Source of the DNA: Pollutibacter sp044353505
GTDB taxonomy: Bacteria > Bacteroidota > Bacteroidia > Chitinophagales > Chitinophagaceae
Direction: 5' to 3'
Assembly: GCA_044353505.1 (NCBI GenBank)
Contig: JBILBU010000008.1
Span: forward strand, 1-64,000
Length of the DNA: 64,000 bases
Position numbers and translations under genes: made by a program. The notes beneath the pieces are model-generated. The model did no database searches. It was given only the letters and a program-made list of their open reading frames with translations, and was not told the origin of the DNA. Below, piece after piece: positions 15,951 to 23,941 of this stretch (position 1 is its first letter; each line of letters opens with the position of its first letter).

Positions 15951-18023
15951 ATGAAAAAACTATCGTGTTTTATTGTTCTTAGTTTATTGCTTTCTATTGC
16001 AGCGGCTCAGGAAAAGAAGGATATTGCTGTGCAATTGGATACCGTGTTGGTTAGAGGGTTTGAATCCAATTCAACATTGTTGAAAGTTCCTGCATCCATT
16101 TCAATAATTACTGCTGCTGATTTATACAAGGTCTCAACAAGTTCTTTGCTTCCATCTTTTAATGGAATTGCTGGGGTGCGGATGGAAGAAAGGTCGCCGG
16201 GCAGCTACCGTTTATCTGTTCGGGGAAGTCTGTTGCGTTCACCTTTTGGAGTTCGCAATATCAAGGTTTATGTTGATGACTTTATTTTCACCGATGCCGG
16301 CGGCAATACCTACCTCAATTTATTGGATGTGAACAGCCTGGAAAGGGTAGAGCTTCTTAAAGGTCCTGCTGGAAGTGTCTATGGAGCTGGAACTGGAGGT
16401 AGTTTGTTGCTGTCTTCATCAACTATGGAAAATCAAGAGGGGGAAGATACAAGTAGTTTGAGGTTAAGGTTGGCCGGAGGTCGATTTGGCACATTTCAAG
16501 AATCGGTTCACTACAAGCTTAATAAAAAGAAGTACTTATTTCAGGTCAACCAAGGCCATGTTCAATCAGATGGATTCAGGGATCAGAGCAGCATGAGAAA
16601 GGATAATCTTCAGCTTAGTTTAAAGATTAAGGGTAGTCAAAAAGTAAGTACACATTTTTTTCTTTTGCTTTCTGATTTGTCTTATCAGACTCCAGGAGGG
16701 ATAAACGAAAATCAACTTATTGCTAACCCGCGGCAGTCAAGGCCAGCAACAGTTGTGTTTCCTTCTGCTGCTGAACAGCATGCTGGAATATTTAATAAAA
16801 CTGTGTTATTCGGTGTGTCCAATCATATCAACATTTCATCGGCATGGAGTACCGTAACTTCAATCAGTTCCTCATTGGTGGAGTATAAAAATCCATTCAT
16901 CACCAATTATGAAAAACGTGGCGAGGCAAATATTGGGTTGCGGTCTAAAATCATGTATCAACCAAAAGGGTTGCTTGGCTTGCAGTGGTTGAGTGGTGTG
17001 GAGCTTCAGCATGGGGCATATGCGATTGACAGCAGCGGGAATAACAAGGGCATTCCTGATGGCAATAGGGTAAGAGATCAGCTCTTGAGCAATCAACAGT
17101 TTGTATTCTCACAGTTAAGTATTCAGCCATTGAAATACATCAGTATACAATCTGGGTTCAGCATCAATCGCTTTAATCATCGCATTGAGAGAACCTTTGG
17201 GTTGCCTTTGTCTGGTAAAATTCCAGTGGAATTTAATCCTCAATTTCTTCCTCGTTTGGCATTGCTGGTTGCGCCAATTGAAGGGGTAAGTATATATGGC
17301 CAATTGTCAAGAGGCTATTCATCTCCAACCATTGCAGAAGTTAGACCCTCTGCAGGAGGCGTCTATGCAGAATTGCAGGCTGAGCATGGATGGAACCGTG
17401 AAGTTGGCGTTAAGCTTTCTGCGTTAAGAGGCCGACTGTTTTCATCTTCCGTGTATTTTGATTTTAGTTTACAAGATGCTATTGTCAGGCAAACAAATTC
17501 TTCCGGAGCAGAGTACTTCAGTAATGCAGGTGCAGTAAGGCAAAAAGGATTTGAGCAAGAGATTGCGTGGATCATCATCAATAAGCAAGCATCATCAAAC
17601 ATTAGTTATTTAAAGATTGAGAGTGCACTCACCGTAAATAATTTTCGCTTTGCATCCTATACCTTAAACCTAGATGATTTTGCCGGGAAAAAACTTACGG
17701 GCGTTCCGGATATCACTTTAAGTGCTTCAGCTGAACTACATTTTCTGCATCATTTCTTTTCCAACATCAATTTTATTCAGGTAGGAAAAATACCACTCAA
17801 CGACGCAAATACTGTATTTGCAAAAGGGTATGGTTTGTGGCAGGTTCGGTATGGCTGGCGCGGGAATTTGGCTGGTAGAGGGATGGAGTTTTATGCATTG
17901 GTTGACAACCTTACCAATGTAAAATATAGCTTGGGTAATGATTTGAATGCATTTGGTGGCAGGTATTATAATCCTTCCCCCAGCAGAAATCTTTTGATTG
18001 GCTGCAAGGTTGATATCTGGTAA
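15951..18023 (+). CDS. TonB-dependent outer-membrane receptor
   Basis: A 690-residue receptor that should import a ligand across the outer membrane using TonB energy. A signal peptide of about 20 residues ends in AAAQ. The plug domain spans about residues 40-165 (VPASISIITAADL, VRGSLLRSPFGVRNIKVYVDD, VELLKGPAGSVYGAGTGGSLLL), then a 22-strand-type barrel ends in the aromatic C-terminus VDIW. It lacks the carboxypeptidase-regulatory domain common in SusC-type receptors and has no SusD neighbour, so it looks more like a siderophore, cobalamin or metal receptor than a glycan receptor. The substrate cannot be told from the sequence. Its stop codon directly abuts that of the convergent hydrolase gene. 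Confidence 0.93.
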   Translation: MKKLSCFIVLSLLLSIAAAQEKKDIAVQLDTVLVRGFESNSTLLKVPASISIITAADLYKVSTSSLLPSFNGIAGVRMEERSPGSYRLSVRGSLLRSPFGVRNIKVYVDDFIFTDAGGNTYLNLLDVNSLERVELLKGPAGSVYGAGTGGSLLLSSSTMENQEGEDTSSLRLRLAGGRFGTFQESVHYKLNKKKYLFQVNQGHVQSDGFRDQSSMRKDNLQLSLKIKGSQKVSTHFFLLLSDLSYQTPGGINENQLIANPRQSRPATVVFPSAAEQHAGIFNKTVLFGVSNHINISSAWSTVTSISSSLVEYKNPFITNYEKRGEANIGLRSKIMYQPKGLLGLQWLSGVELQHGAYAIDSSGNNKGIPDGNRVRDQLLSNQQFVFSQLSIQPLKYISIQSGFSINRFNHRIERTFGLPLSGKIPVEFNPQFLPRLALLVAPIEGVSIYGQLSRGYSSPTIAEVRPSAGGVYAELQAEHGWNREVGVKLSALRGRLFSSSVYFDFSLQDAIVRQTNSSGAEYFSNAGAVRQKGFEQEIAWIIINKQASSNISYLKIESALTVNNFRFASYTLNLDDFAGKKLTGVPDITLSASAELHFLHHFFSNINFIQVGKIPLNDANTVFAKGYGLWQVRYGWRGNLAGRGMEFYALVDNLTNVKYSLGNDLNAFGGRYYNPSPSRNLLIGCKVDIW

Positions 18024-18818
18024 TTATTTTTTTACTGGCAGGCGTTGCGCAAATAACCATGAAAGCAATGTGGGTTCCAGGAAAGCATTTTTCCAACTGT
18101 CATGACCAACCTCTGGATATTCTGTATACTTAACTTTGGTATTTGAGGTACGCAATGTATTGTAGATTAGTCTTGAGTTTGAAACAGGAATCAACGGATC
18201 CTTATCGCCATGGAACAACCAGATGGGCATGTCTTTTCTATAATTCTTCAATCTTGCAGGATTAACCGCACCACAAATGGCGAATGCTGCTGCAAATACA
18301 TCAGGCCTCCGCCAAAGCAATTCATATGTTCCAAACCCCCCCATTGAAAGTCCGCCGATATAAACTCTTCGGCTATCAACCTGTGGGGAACTTCTTAGGG
18401 TATCAATAAAATCTGATACCAGTTTAAGTGCACTCTTGATTGGAGCATCTTCTAGATACTCATATCCTGTGCTATCTTTTTGTGAGGTTCGCTTGAACTC
18501 TGCCCACTTGTCTTGGATGGGGCATTGAGGAAATACAACTATTGCCGGGTAATTCGCTCTGTTCAAAGAATCTAAAAATAGGTCTGCACCCCAGGTAAGT
18601 TGTGCTTCATTGTCGTTGCCTCTTTCTCCTACACCATGAAGAAAAATGACCAATGGATATTTTTTATTTGATTGAAAGTTAAGTGGGGTAAGAATTCTGC
18701 AGGGGAGGGTATCTTCTCCAACAATGAAAAGTTGTTTTTCAAACAGATTTTTTTCCTGAGCACTACTTTGGGTCATAAGCATGATGAGTAATGAGATGAT
18801 GAGTCCGGGCTTTTTCAT
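18024..18818 (-). CDS. Secreted alpha/beta hydrolase (prolyl oligopeptidase/esterase type)
   Basis: A 264-residue predicted exported esterase or peptidase. The N-terminal signal peptide reaches about residue 20 (TQSSAQ). The catalytic serine sits in GGLSMGGFG, the acid is probably the Asp of HGDKDPLIP, and the histidine lies in VGHDSWKNAF, giving a complete triad. The sequence VIFLHGVGERGND near residue 55 is the oxyanion-hole region. It resembles the phospholipase/carboxylesterase and PHB-depolymerase-like group. It is convergent with the TonB receptor and upstream of nothing obvious, so its substrate is unknown. Confidence 0.88.
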   Translation of the reverse strand: MKKPGLIISLLIMLMTQSSAQEKNLFEKQLFIVGEDTLPCRILTPLNFQSNKKYPLVIFLHGVGERGNDNEAQLTWGADLFLDSLNRANYPAIVVFPQCPIQDKWAEFKRTSQKDSTGYEYLEDAPIKSALKLVSDFIDTLRSSPQVDSRRVYIGGLSMGGFGTYELLWRRPDVFAAAFAICGAVNPARLKNYRKDMPIWLFHGDKDPLIPVSNSRLIYNTLRTSNTKVKYTEYPEVGHDSWKNAFLEPTLLSWLFAQRLPVKK

Positions 18819-18872
18819 TGGTCGCTTTTATGGTTCGTGTTTTCCGAGATAAAAATAATCAAAATTCGATTC

Positions 18873-20012
18873 TTATAGTCGCCTTGTAATGATCGGCAGT
18901 ATCCCTTTTTTCCATGCGGTGAAATTGCCTTCCAGAATTTTTTCCCTAGCCTCGTTGACCAACCAAAGATAAAAAGCCAAGTTTTGTATACTTGCAATGG
19001 TAAGCCCCAGAATTTCCTTACTTTTCAACAGGTGTCTAAGGTAGGATTTTGAGTAGTAGGAAGAGACCTCATTGGTTAGGTTTTTATCAATCACATCATG
19101 ATCGAATTCCCACTTTTTGTTGTCGATATTGATGATGCCTTCTGTAGTGAAGAGCATTGCGTTTCTGCCGTTTCTTGTAGGCATTACACAATCAAACATG
19201 TCAACACCCAGGGCAATGCATTCAAGAAGATCTGCCGGGGTGCCTACTCCCATGAGGTAACGAGGTTTATTTTCTGGAAGGTGTTCGCAGCACCAACCGC
19301 AATATTCATAAATCAGCTCGGTGGGTTCTCCTACACTGAGTCCTCCAATGGCATTGCCAACTGCATTTTTTGAAGCAACAAATTCGCAAGAGGCTTTTCT
19401 TAGGTCTTTTTCTGTTCCACCTTGAACAATGGGAAAGAGATTTTGGGTGTAGCCGTAGAGCGGTTCCGTATTTTGGAATCTATCAAAGCATCTATCTAGC
19501 CAGCGGTGGGTTAGTTCCATCGATTTTTTTACATAGCCATATTCGCTAGGGTATGGCGGGCATTCATCGAATGCCATGATGATATCACCACCAATTACTC
19601 TTTGGATATCAATTGCTTTCTCAGGAGTGAAAAGATGCTTGGATCCGTCTATATGGCTTTGAAACAATACACCCTCTTCCGATATTTTTCTATTTGCAGC
19701 AAGAGAAAAAACCTGATATCCACCACTATCGGTTAGGATTGGTTTGTTCCAATGATTGAATTGATGCAATCCGCCTGCAGTTTGCAATACCTCCAACCCA
19801 GGCCTCAGGTATAGGTGATAGGTATTGCCCAAAATAATTTGTGCTTTCACATCAGATGCCAGCTGTTGCTGTGAAACAGCTTTGACTGTTCCTGCGGTAC
19901 CAACCGGCATAAAGATGGGAGTTTGGATTACACCATGATCAGTGGTGATGGTCCCTGCCCTTGCCTGAGACAAAGGGTCTTTCTTCTCAAGAGTAAAGCT
20001 GAGTGCAGGCAT
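18873..20012 (-). CDS. tgt: Queuine tRNA-ribosyltransferase (tRNA-guanine transglycosylase)
   Basis: Tgt exchanges guanine-34 of GUN-anticodon tRNAs for preQ1 in queuosine synthesis. The 379-residue length is normal. The active-site Asp in ILTDSGGYQVFS (D95) and the nucleophile Asp in DMFDCVMPTRNGRN (D274) are present. The C-terminal zinc site is not: where other Tgt proteins have CxCxxC and a later His, this one has L312, N314, S317 and Q343. The fold around these positions (YSKSYLRHLLKSKEILG) is otherwise conserved. A box TATCTTG lies 4 bases before the ATG. The gene identity is secure; the zinc loss may be a lineage trait. Confidence 0.97.
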   Translation of the reverse strand: MPALSFTLEKKDPLSQARAGTITTDHGVIQTPIFMPVGTAGTVKAVSQQQLASDVKAQIILGNTYHLYLRPGLEVLQTAGGLHQFNHWNKPILTDSGGYQVFSLAANRKISEEGVLFQSHIDGSKHLFTPEKAIDIQRVIGGDIIMAFDECPPYPSEYGYVKKSMELTHRWLDRCFDRFQNTEPLYGYTQNLFPIVQGGTEKDLRKASCEFVASKNAVGNAIGGLSVGEPTELIYEYCGWCCEHLPENKPRYLMGVGTPADLLECIALGVDMFDCVMPTRNGRNAMLFTTEGIINIDNKKWEFDHDVIDKNLTNEVSSYYSKSYLRHLLKSKEILGLTIASIQNLAFYLWLVNEAREKILEGNFTAWKKGILPIITRRL

Positions 20013-20060
20013 GCTGCAAGATAAAGAGATTGAAGGGCATCATTAATTTTTTAAATTCAA

Positions 20061-20091
20061 TTTCGTTTCTTGCTTTTATCTGTTACTTTTG
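20061..20091 (+). promoter_or_regulatory. Promoter of the 157-residue membrane protein gene
   Basis: A -7 box TACTTTTG (20084-20091) matches TAnnTTTG exactly, with TTTC (20061-20064) 19 bases upstream. The start codon is 18 bases further on. It is divergent from tgt. Confidence 0.6.
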
Positions 20092-20109
20092 GGAGAATAA
20101 ATTTATAGT

Positions 20110-20583
20110 ATGGAAACCGGACTTCTTCATTTGCACAATTTGCTTCGTTGGGTAGTGTTAATATTACTACTGGTGTCAATTTACAAAAGTTATGCGGGAG
20201 GGTCTGGCAATAAGAAGTTTACGGCTTCTGACAAGAAAATCTGGTTGTTTACCATGATTGCTTCCCACATTACCTTATTGCTTGGCCTTTATCAGTGGTT
20301 ATGGGGAAGGTATGGTGTGTTGAGTTATATAAAGCCTGAAGGCAGTTCAACCATGAAGGATCCCTTTCTTCGTTTTTTCCAGGTTGAGCATCCCATATCC
20401 ATGCTTCTTGCTATTCTTTTTATTACCCTGGGTTATGGAATGGCCAAGAAACAAGTTGAAGACGCAGTGAAATTTAAGAAGGCCCTGCGCTATTTTATCT
20501 TGGCACTGATCCTGATTTTGGCCGCAGTACCTTGGCCTTTCAGGGGTGATATCATTGGAAGACCGCTTTTTCCAGGAATGTAA
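20110..20583 (+). CDS. Small four-helix integral membrane protein
   Basis: A 157-residue protein with four hydrophobic segments (about residues 10-27, 44-64, 92-110 and 125-142). Conserved-looking histidines fall in or next to the helices (HLHNLLRW at 7-13, ASHITLL, EHPISM), an arrangement seen in membrane heme proteins, and similar Bacteroidota proteins are sometimes labelled cytochrome b-like. The heme idea is inference only. It ends in the PWPFRGDIIGRPLFPGM tail. Upstream is a clean promoter; downstream lies the ribosomal alpha operon. Confidence 0.75.
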   Translation: METGLLHLHNLLRWVVLILLLVSIYKSYAGGSGNKKFTASDKKIWLFTMIASHITLLLGLYQWLWGRYGVLSYIKPEGSSTMKDPFLRFFQVEHPISMLLAILFITLGYGMAKKQVEDAVKFKKALRYFILALILILAAVPWPFRGDIIGRPLFPGM

Positions 20584-20712
20584 AAGATTGGCTTTAGTAT
20601 ATAACTAATTGACTTTAAATTATTTATATATTAAATATCACATTTTTACCCCCTTTTTATTTCAATTCGTCAATTCTCTGGCACTACTTGGTTAAATTAT
20701 CTGAAAGATATT

Positions 20713-20742
20713 TTTCTAATTATGCTGATTCTCTTATCTTTG
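20713..20742 (+). promoter_or_regulatory. Promoter of the infA-rplQ ribosomal operon
   Basis: A perfect -7 box TATCTTTG (20735-20742) is preceded by TTTC (20713-20716) with an 18-base gap. The infA ATG follows 14 bases later, so the mRNA leader should be under 10 bases. This indicates that the operon starts here and not at an upstream secY. Confidence 0.65.
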
Positions 20743-20756
20743 CGCTCCCAAAAAGT

Positions 20757-20975
20757 ATGGCCAAACAAGCTCTCATTAAACAAGACGGTAACATAACAGA
20801 AGCACTCAGCAATGCTATGTTCAAAGTGAAATTGGAAAACGGACATGAGATACTAGCCACTATTTCGGGTAAAATGAGGATGCACTATATACGTATTCTT
20901 CCTGGTGACAGGGTAGGCGTTGAGATGAGTCCTTATGATTTAACAAGAGGCAGAATCATTTTCAGGTATAAATAA
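20757..20975 (+). CDS. infA: Translation initiation factor IF-1
   Basis: IF-1 binds the ribosomal A site during initiation. The product has 72 residues, the standard length, starting MAKQALIKQDGNITEAL. The reading frame is open further upstream to 20688, but the ATG at 20757 lies just after the promoter and gives the canonical N-terminus. The S1-like OB fold motif FKVKLENGHEILATISGKMRMHYIRI is evident. It is the first gene of the operon; the usual secY and map genes are not present upstream. Confidence 0.96.
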   Translation: MAKQALIKQDGNITEALSNAMFKVKLENGHEILATISGKMRMHYIRILPGDRVGVEMSPYDLTRGRIIFRYK

Positions 20976-21006
20976 TAATTGCTCCTCGTGAGCCAAAAAC
21001 AGATAT

Positions 21007-21123
21007 ATGAAAGTAAGAGCATCCATCAAAAAACGCAGCGCTGATTGTAAGATCGTGCGTAGGAAAGGCAAACTATATGTGATTAACAAAAAAAACCCTC
21101 GCTACAAGCAACGTCAGGGTTAA
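21007..21123 (+). CDS. rpmJ: 50S ribosomal protein L36
   Basis: A 38-residue protein, MKVRASIKKRSADCKIVRRK followed by a basic tail ending in NKKNPRYKQRQG. This is the short bacterial L36, here of a partly zinc-free kind: only C14 is obvious, whereas zinc-binding forms have CxxC...CxxxxH. It sits in the expected place between infA and rpsM. Confidence 0.93.
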   Translation: MKVRASIKKRSADCKIVRRKGKLYVINKKNPRYKQRQG

Positions 21124-21159
21124 TCTAACAAATACAAAGTACAAACACAATAAACATCT

Positions 21160-21540
21160 ATGGCTCGTATCGCAGGTATTGATTTGCCGAAGAACAAAAG
21201 AGGAGAGATTGGTCTAACCTACATCTTTGGAATTGGACGTTCTACTGCCCAGTATATTTTGGGGAAAGCAGAAATTGATTTTAACAAGAAAGTAAATCAG
21301 TGGAATGATGAGGAACTGACTTCAATCAGGAACATCATCACCAATGAGTTTAAAGTAGAAGGACAACTTCGTTCTGAGGTTCAAATGTCAATCAAGCGTT
21401 TACTTGATATAGCATGTTATCGTGGACTTCGCCATCGTAAAGGACTTCCTGTTAGGGGTCAGCGTACAAAAACAAACGCTCGTACAAGGAAAGGAAAGAG
21501 GAAGACTGTTGCGGGTAAAAAGAAGGCAGCTAAGAAATAA
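21160..21540 (+). CDS. rpsM: 30S ribosomal protein S13
   Basis: S13 forms part of the head of the small subunit and contacts S19 and the P-site tRNA. The 126-residue protein begins MARIAGIDLPKNKRGEIGLT, has the helix-two-turn-helix core, the CYRGLRHRKGLPVRGQRTKTNART signature and a basic tail rich in Lys. It is followed by an unusually long 145-base spacer before rpsK. Confidence 0.97.
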   Translation: MARIAGIDLPKNKRGEIGLTYIFGIGRSTAQYILGKAEIDFNKKVNQWNDEELTSIRNIITNEFKVEGQLRSEVQMSIKRLLDIACYRGLRHRKGLPVRGQRTKTNARTRKGKRKTVAGKKKAAKK

Positions 21541-21598
21541 AGATTCGGGAGAGTAGCTTATGCTGCTTTTCTGTTTTTTGATATGCACCATTGATATT

Positions 21599-21643
21599 GT
21601 CTGTTCAGCGCCGGAAACTGGGTGCAAGCGAGGGTTGAACAGG
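21599..21643 (+). promoter_or_regulatory. Candidate structured RNA in the rpsM-rpsK spacer
   Basis: The outer stem CTGTTCA (21601-21607) pairs with TGAACAG (21636-21642). Nested inside, GCGCC (21608-21612) pairs with GGTGC (21621-21625) around the loop GGAAACTG. The 145-base gap is long for adjacent ribosomal genes and has no promoter box that I can find. It may be a binding site for translational autoregulation; S4 (rpsD, two genes downstream) plays that role in other bacteria. Confidence 0.4.
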
Positions 21644-21685
21644 GTCTGAAAGGATCACATTTTTTGAGTACCTATTTAAGATTTT

Positions 21686-22090
21686 ATGGCAAAAGCACAA
21701 CAAAACAGCGCAAAGTCAGCTGCAAAGAAAAGAGTGGTAAAGGTTGATAGTTTCGGGGATGCCCACATCAGCGCCACGTTTAACAACATCATCATTAGCT
21801 TGACAAACAAAAATGGTCAGGTTATCTCTTGGAGCAGTGCAGGTAAAATGGGCTTTAGAGGTTCTAAGAAAAACACGCCTTATGCAGCGCAAATGGCAGC
21901 ACAGGATGCAGCAAGAGTTGCTCTTGATGCAGGTTTAAAGCGTGTAGATGTTTATGTAAAAGGTCCTGGTTCAGGAAGAGAAGGTGCTATTCGTGCACTT
22001 GCAAATTCTGGAATCGAGGTAGTAATGATTAAGGACATGACGCCACTTCCTCACAACGGATGCCGTCCTCCTAAAAAACGTCGTGTTTAA
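21686..22090 (+). CDS. rpsK: 30S ribosomal protein S11
   Basis: S11 lies on the platform of the small subunit and contacts mRNA near the E site. The 134-residue protein contains DAHISATFNNIIISLTN, GKMGFRGSKKNTPYAAQ and the C-terminal signature DMTPLPHNGCRPPKKRRV. It follows the long structured spacer and precedes rpsD by 86 bases. Confidence 0.98.
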   Translation: MAKAQQNSAKSAAKKRVVKVDSFGDAHISATFNNIIISLTNKNGQVISWSSAGKMGFRGSKKNTPYAAQMAAQDAARVALDAGLKRVDVYVKGPGSGREGAIRALANSGIEVVMIKDMTPLPHNGCRPPKKRRV

Positions 22091-22176
22091 TTTTTATATT
22101 TCAATAACAGGCATTGGATTCAGTTTTATGATTTTTTAATAATCCACTGTCAATTTTAAAAAATCAACCTAACATT

Positions 22177-22782
22177 ATGGCACGTTACACAGGTCCAAAA
22201 ACAAAAATCTGCAGAAAGTTTGGTGAGCCAATTCTCGGAAACGGGAAGTATCTCGACAAAAACAGTGTCCCTCCAGGACAGCACGGAGCTACTCGCAAGA
22301 GAAAGCAGCCGAGTGAATATGCAGTTCAGCTGAAAGAAAAACAAAAGGCAAAATACACGTACGGTTTGTTGGAGCGCCAGTTCCGTAAAACCTTTGATGA
22401 GGCAGCCCGTTTGAAAGGTGTTACCGGAGAGAACTTGATTAAGTTGCTTGAGGCGCGTCTTGACAATACGGTTTACCGTATGGGGCTATCTGCTTCTCGT
22501 CCAGGTGCACGCCAACTTGTTGCGCACAAACACATCATGGTAAATGATATTGTTGTGAATATTCCTTCTTACCAATTGAAGCCAGGTGATGTAATCTCTG
22601 TGGCTGATAAGAGTAGGGCAAACGAGAGTCTTGCTGCATTGATGAGGCCTAGAAATCCAAAAATTGGATGGGTTGATTTCAATGAAGCTCAACTTTCAGG
22701 TACGTTCATTGCTTATCCTGAAAGGGAGAATATCCCAGAGAACATCAGGGAGCAGTTGATCGTCGAATTGTATTCTAAGTAA
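22177..22782 (+). CDS. rpsD: 30S ribosomal protein S4
   Basis: S4 nucleates assembly of the 16S 5' domain and is a common autoregulator of this operon. The 201-residue protein begins MARYTGPKTKICRKFGEPI and contains the S4 RNA-binding domain (LDNTVYRMGLSASRPGARQLVAHKHIMVNDIVVNI) around residues 97-130. The N-terminal zinc-finger cysteines found in some S4 proteins are absent. Confidence 0.98.
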   Translation: MARYTGPKTKICRKFGEPILGNGKYLDKNSVPPGQHGATRKRKQPSEYAVQLKEKQKAKYTYGLLERQFRKTFDEAARLKGVTGENLIKLLEARLDNTVYRMGLSASRPGARQLVAHKHIMVNDIVVNIPSYQLKPGDVISVADKSRANESLAALMRPRNPKIGWVDFNEAQLSGTFIAYPERENIPENIREQLIVELYSK

Positions 22783-22786
22783 TCTT

Positions 22787-22842
22787 CCTGATGCATTGTG
22801 CATCCAGGTTTTCATATCACCCGTTTTCCCGATCACTCGGGA
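22787..22842 (+). promoter_or_regulatory. Two hairpins in the rpsD-rpoA spacer
   Basis: The first, CCT-GATGCA (22787-22795) with TGCATC-C-AGG (22799-22808), has one bulged C, a TTG loop and then TTTTC. The second, TCCCGA (22827-22832) with TCGGGA (22837-22842), is a perfect 6-bp stem with loop TCAC. They could act as a weak terminator and a processing or protein-binding site that tunes rpoA expression; this is inference. A purine-rich AAAGGA lies 10 bases before the rpoA ATG. Confidence 0.4.
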
Positions 22843-22868
22843 TCTAACAAACAAAAAGGAATTTAAAT

Positions 22869-23870
22869 ATGGCCATTTTAAATTTCCAGCAGCCGGACAA
22901 AATAGTTCTTCAGAAAGCAAATGATTTTGAAGCACAATTCGAGTTCCGTCCACTAGAACCAGGATACGGTGTTACCATTGGTAATGCGCTCCGCAGGGTA
23001 CTTCTTAGCTCACTTGAAGGATATGCCATTTCAGGCATTGTCATCGAGGGTGCAGATCACGAATTCGCCACCCTCAAAGGTGTTGTTGAAGACGTTACAG
23101 AGATTATTCTAAATCTGAAGCAAATCAGGTTCAAGAAAATACTTGACCATGATGTGCAGAGTGAAAAATTGACACTCTCGATTAAGGGTAAATCTGAATT
23201 CACCGCAGGCATGATCGATGAAGTCACTGGAACTTTCCAAGTGATGAACCCTGAGCTTCTTATTTGCTCAATGGATCCTTCAGCAAAACTTAATATCGAA
23301 CTTCATATCACCAAAGGAAGGGGCTATGTTCCATCCGATGAGAACAAGGTAAAAGAAGCTCCATTTGGGTATATTCCGATCGACTCAATCTACACGCCAA
23401 TCAAGAATGTAAAATACGCTATTGAAAATACGCGTGTTGAACAAAGAACTGATTTCGAAAAGTTGTTGCTTGATGTTGTAACTGATGGTACGATTCATCC
23501 TGAAGAAGCAGTTAAACAAGCTTCTAGGATCTTGATTCAACACCTTATGATCATCACCGATGAGAACATCACGTTCGATAATAAGGAAGAGAAGAAAGAG
23601 GACATGGTAGATGAGCAGACGCTTCAACTGAGAAAGGTATTAAAAACACCTTTGGAGGATCTAGACTTGTCAGTTCGTGCTTTTAACTGTTTGAAAGCAG
23701 CAAAAATCAATAGCCTTAGCCAATTGGTACAATACGAGCAAGAAGACCTCATGAAGTTTAGGAACTTTGGTCAGAAGTCACTTTCTGAAATTGAGCAGGT
23801 ACTTCAAGAAAGAGGTCTACACTTCGGTATGGATCTTGCCAAGCTTGGTATCGATGTAGAAGAATTTTAG
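22869..23870 (+). CDS. rpoA: RNA polymerase alpha subunit
   Basis: Alpha dimerises to start RNA polymerase assembly and its C-terminal domain contacts UP elements and activators. The 333-residue length is normal. The N-terminal domain holds PLEPGYGVTIGNALRRVLLSSLEGYAI; after a charged linker (NKEEKKEDMVDEQ) the C-terminal domain carries LSVRAFNCLKAAKINSLSQL and FRNFGQKSLSEIEQVL. It sits between rpsD and rplQ as is usual. Confidence 0.98.
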   Translation: MAILNFQQPDKIVLQKANDFEAQFEFRPLEPGYGVTIGNALRRVLLSSLEGYAISGIVIEGADHEFATLKGVVEDVTEIILNLKQIRFKKILDHDVQSEKLTLSIKGKSEFTAGMIDEVTGTFQVMNPELLICSMDPSAKLNIELHITKGRGYVPSDENKVKEAPFGYIPIDSIYTPIKNVKYAIENTRVEQRTDFEKLLLDVVTDGTIHPEEAVKQASRILIQHLMIITDENITFDNKEEKKEDMVDEQTLQLRKVLKTPLEDLDLSVRAFNCLKAAKINSLSQLVQYEQEDLMKFRNFGQKSLSEIEQVLQERGLHFGMDLAKLGIDVEEF

Positions 23871-23871
23871 T

Positions 23872-23926
23872 AAATCACAGGGAAACCTGATTTTTAAACA
23901 GCTGTAATTCCTGACACGGTACAGCT
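23872..23926 (+). promoter_or_regulatory. Two hairpins in the rpoA-rplQ spacer
   Basis: CAGG-GAAA-CCTG (about 23877-23889), a GNRA-capped stem flanked by AAATC and ATTTTT, resembles a weak terminator. Then AGCTGTA (23900-23906) pairs with TACAGCT (23920-23926) over 7 bp. Like the other spacers in this operon it may modulate expression of the downstream gene; no function is established. Confidence 0.38.
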
Positions 23927-23941
23927 ATAAAACAACATGTC

